Of a stretch of 64,000 bases of DNA, positions 61,002 to 64,000 are shown one piece after another (the first letter of the stretch is position 1; every line of letters starts with the position of its first letter). The stretch is from Parasponia andersonii. Lineage: Eukaryota > Streptophyta > Magnoliopsida > Rosales > Cannabaceae. The translations under genes and the position numbers were made by a program. The notes under the pieces are model-generated. The model saw only the letters and a list, made by a program, of their open reading frames with translations, was not told the DNA's origin and searched no databases. Location: assembly GCA_002914805.1 (NCBI GenBank), contig JXTB01000383.1, positions 236,191 through 300,190 of the forward strand, written 5' to 3'.

Positions 61002-62540
61002 CACTCGTAAAAGAGAATAGTGCTAATTAATGATATGTTACAAACATATGATAAATAAGAATTTAAGTACAAGTCATAATCACGACTATCCGAACCTGTT
61101 CAGGTCTAAAGTAATTTAATTTTCTTTGTACGTTCATCGTATTATAAGATTTGTACGTACTAGCGTGATTATAATTCAAAGAAGTCTTATTAGTTGTTCA
61201 AGTTTGTCTGTACGATCATCGTATTCCACATTCGACTTTTATAATCCTATAAGTTTATGTCACATTACTATTTATAATGTGTATGTAAATCTTCCTATCT
61301 CCCTTAAATCATGACCCGGATCACATGTGCAGATGGGTTGGTTCAGAAAAATTTGACCTAACATGGTACAAAAACATGTTCTAGAATATTATTATTGATC
61401 TCTATTTAATTTGTTCGTCTTAGAGAAGAAGAAAGGATATAAAGGAATGATCAACCGGAGTTAGAGGGTCCACCATAATTGGCGTATAGTAGCAAATGAT
61501 CCGAAACATGTTTGCGTGATTGACGTTTAGAGTCTTCTTTCTTTATTGGAGGAAAGATTATAATCTCTCGAATCTTACTTACTACCAACATTTAGATTCA
61601 AATTTTCTTCAAACTTCAAAGAAATCAAAATAATGTCTACTAGCTTTAAATGTCACGCGTTGGACTGTGGTACATTTTAATCCCTCGCTACTTTTATTTT
61701 TTTAAGGGTAATTAGCAAATTACTATATATAAATGTAACGTTCCTAAATATTTCACACCTTGCTCATCATGATTATTTGGGTATAATCTTGTTTGCTTAT
61801 TTATTTCAAAGTCTCTCTTTTTTTTTTTTTTTAATCAAATGCAAATGTCGTGGAGAAATTCTCAAAAGAGGATCTCCCAACATTTTTTTTCAGTTTAATT
61901 AATTAAACAAAATAAGAGTTGCACAGAATTTGGTTTAGTTCACAATTTCGGATTGGATGACATGACAGTGAATCCACAGTAGTGTAGACTTCAAAGAAAC
62001 GAACCAAAACAAGTTTGGTTTCAATATGGGACAAGGAATTAATAATATATATGGCTCAAAATAATTGATAGAGACCTATTTAATGTTTAGTCAATATTGA
62101 GCCCAAAAAAAAAGTTTAGTCAATACTTCTTTCGGGAGCCTTAACATTACATGGACCTAGCTAGAGCTAGCTAAATGTATAAACAACCATACAGGATATA
62201 TATATATATATATACTTTGAATTATATTCACTATTTACACGCTCTGCGTATATAATTTCGTGTGGAGAGATTTAAAGCAAGTAAATAAACAAACATAACA
62301 AGCATACGATTTGATGAGTCGCTTCAACAATAAAAATAAAAACATGCATTGAATTCTTGACCTCTTTGCTGTATTTTGTTTAAACTCTGGTGATCCTATC
62401 ACTTCCATAAAGTGCTTTTCACAAGTTAATGGTCATGGACATACGGACATAATGAAGAAGTAAGATTGACAAGTAAAGAAGAATTAGGTGGGATTAGGCC
62501 CCTTATTGAGTCCCATCTCTCTCTTTCTATTAATACATTA
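59831..62540. other. Gene-free AT-rich interval
   Basis: A purine-rich stretch (GAGAGAAAG) lies near 59920-59960. A (TA)n tract lies at 60967-60999. A 28-30 base unit (CAATAACTCAAATTAGAATA) is tandemly doubled at about 60890-60945. GTACG.TCATCGTATT is repeated near 61129 and 61210. No supported gene. Confidence 0.6.
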
Positions 62541-63597
62541 TGACCGTGTCAAAGGCCTGATTGAGGAGTTGAACTCCCGCACCGCGCTGGCCGAGCGCTG
62601 CAAGGCCGCCCTCGCCGAATTGAGGTCCGATTTTGACTTGTATCGAGGCCTCGAGGAAGCGAGGGTTAGCAGTGCGGTGGCGCACGCCCTGAGCGTTGAA
62701 AAGGCCAGGAGTGAGGACCTAGCGGCGAAATTAGCTCGATCGGAGGCTGACAACGTTGCCCATTCCGAAGCCGCTAGGCTGGCCCAAGGCGAGCTGAGGA
62801 TCAAAGAGCGAGAGCTCCAGAGCGCGGGGGCAGAGATGGGGTTGGCCTTCATCGCTCGAGACAATGCTATTGAAGACGCCAAGGAAGCAAGGAAAGCTGA
62901 GGCGGTGGCCAAACTTGAAGCCCATGCTTTGCAACGCAGGCTCGAGAGGTCCCACGAGGTAAACCGACACCTTTTTATGGACCATAAAAGTCTGATGGTC
63001 GCTCGGGTGGAAGCGTCCCATAAGCATTGTGCGGACCTTGCTGGTATTAATTCTTTGTTGCTCGACTTATCGCAGCGGCAGACGGAACTAAGGGTGGCGG
63101 CGTTAAAAGATAGACTTGCGGATGCGGAGAAGCTGAAAATTAGGTATCAGAAGCAGGTGGACGTTTTTTCTGCAGAAGGTTATAGGTCCGGCTGGGAGAA
63201 CAGAGAGTTCGAAAACCATGCCGAGGTGGTGACACCAGACCAATTCGACGATCAGAAAGGCGTCGAGAGGGACAACTATTCCATTAGGCACTATATGCAG
63301 CAGCTCGAGAATGAGATCACGATCATATATTCGGCGGACGTGCTGGAGATGCTCGCTGCGGAAAAGGATGGGCCCTCCACATCTGCTCCTGATGCCACGG
63401 CAATAACTCCCACTGCCAATCCGCCAGGCCAAACTTCTGAGCCCCAGGTCATTCAGCCCAACCCTGATGCTTCACTCGGGGAAGGATTCGGAGCTGTCGT
63501 CGTGTCCAGTGACGAGTCTAACCCGGCCACGCCGCTCTCCCCCGAAGCTGGTCCGAATGCTGGTGACGTCTGCCCTTCCTCGGATGGAGGTAATTAG
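62541..63597 (+). mobile_element. Fragment of a gypsy-associated coiled-coil ORF (fossil)
   Basis: GC jumps sharply at about 62541 and a long frame runs to 63597. The encoded residues are strongly Ala/Glu/Leu/Lys/Arg-rich and form a long coiled coil (LAERCKAALAELRSDFDLYR and similar). Next comes a YRSGWENREFEN segment and an acidic, Pro/Ser-rich tail. This layout recalls the C-terminal part of plant proteins labelled putative gypsy-type transposon (Transposase_28-like), which I recall as antisense frames of gypsy elements. No plausible ATG is present at the left edge, so it is only a fragment. A host gene fragment is the alternative. Confidence 0.5.
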
Positions 63598-63599
63598 GC

Positions 63600-63765
63600 T
63601 ATCCCCAACGGGTAGATTCCAGTCGTCCACGTGTCTTGAACTGCTGATGCTGGATTCTCCAACTGTTCACGTGCCCTTGCTAATTCACAAATCTCTGAAC
63701 TCCAAGCAGGATCGGAGAGGCGGGGGTGGCTACCTGCAAAGACTCTCCGATGCTTAAGTCAGTGG
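63600..63765 (-). repeat. Inverted segment related to the end of the solo LTR at 14.9-15.1 kb
   Basis: On the minus strand ACTGACTTAAGCATCGGAGA, then TCTTTGCAGGTAGCCACCCC, CACGTGAACAGTTGG and CAGCAGTTCAAGACACGTGG parallel the words at 14897-15075 in the same order. This puts a gypsy LTR-type sequence, in reverse, directly after the stop of the coiled-coil frame. Confidence 0.75.
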
Positions 63766-64000
63766 TTTTTCTTTGCGTTTTTGGTAGCAAGGAGGAAAAT
63801 ATATCAGTTTAAAAATTTTATCTCTTTTTTGTGTTTTCTTCCTTTTTCTTCTGCTCTCAGACTGTCTTTTTCTTTGTGAGTTTTTTTTGTACCAAAGAAA
63901 GCAACCTAACCTCCTTTGAATGCGTAGCTTTCATATATGTAGTCCTCTCATCATCAACAGTGTTCTTCTCTATCTTTTGAAAAGTAATAAAAATATTTTT
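63766..64000. other. AT-rich continuation at the window edge
   Basis: TTTTCTTCC-rich with an AATAAAAATA at the extreme end. It may be the rest of an LTR read in reverse or a 3' end signal of the coiled-coil frame. Too short to decide. Confidence 0.4.

Noticed and set aside
1-64000. tRNA or rRNA genes
   Set aside because: No cloverleaf-like sequence or rRNA core was seen by eye; the only tRNA-like pieces are SINE heads and a retrotransposon primer-binding site.

Overview
The window is nuclear DNA from a flowering plant, most likely a eudicot. It is very AT-rich, full of (TA)n and poly-A tracts and transposon remains. The few real genes are typical plant families with GT-AG introns. I cannot fix the species from sequence alone. 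Three single ambiguous bases occur (2742, 8389, 31844).

Layout. 1-6267: old Athila-type Ty3/gypsy LTR retrotransposon, cut by the window edge, with a 1.3 kb tandem repeat across its 3' end. 6446-8299: DNA element with ~60-bp inverted ends and an interior packed with same-direction TCGAAA words. 8896-11060: a second possible inverted-end element, carrying a nested 408-bp hAT-like MITE and a ~0.8 kb minisatellite of 21-bp units. 13133-13377: a MITE in a (TA)n tract. 14273-15075: a GC-richer solo LTR. 16324-17130: a single-exon plant gene of unassigned function. 17.1-37.1 kb: a long gene-free stretch with tandem duplications of different ages, SINE-like and MITE-like pieces and a cluster of TTGAC words.

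The gene island is 37.2-49.4 kb. It holds a five-exon TRM-type gene (VARLMGLE motif and DUF4378), a convergent small single-exon gene, and an eight-exon CRS2-type peptidyl-tRNA hydrolase homologue predicted to act in the chloroplast. 51090-58164 is a decayed Ty1/copia element with repeated ends, an inverted copy of its LTR end plus primer-binding site, and a nested Tourist-like MITE. 58999-59696 (minus) is a single-C2H2 zinc-finger repressor gene of the ZFP5/ZFP6/GIS type. 62541-64000 is a fragment with a long coiled-coil reading frame beside an inverted segment related to the solo LTR at 14-15 kb.

The host genes are not an operon and show no obvious shared pathway: one cytoskeleton or growth regulator, one chloroplast RNA-related factor, one transcriptional repressor and two unknowns. 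I found no convincing new biological system. The most unusual items are the internal structures of the repeats: the TCGAAA array, the frame-preserving 21-bp minisatellite, the TGACATGTCGTTT-type tandem repeat and the antisense-type ORF next to an LTR.
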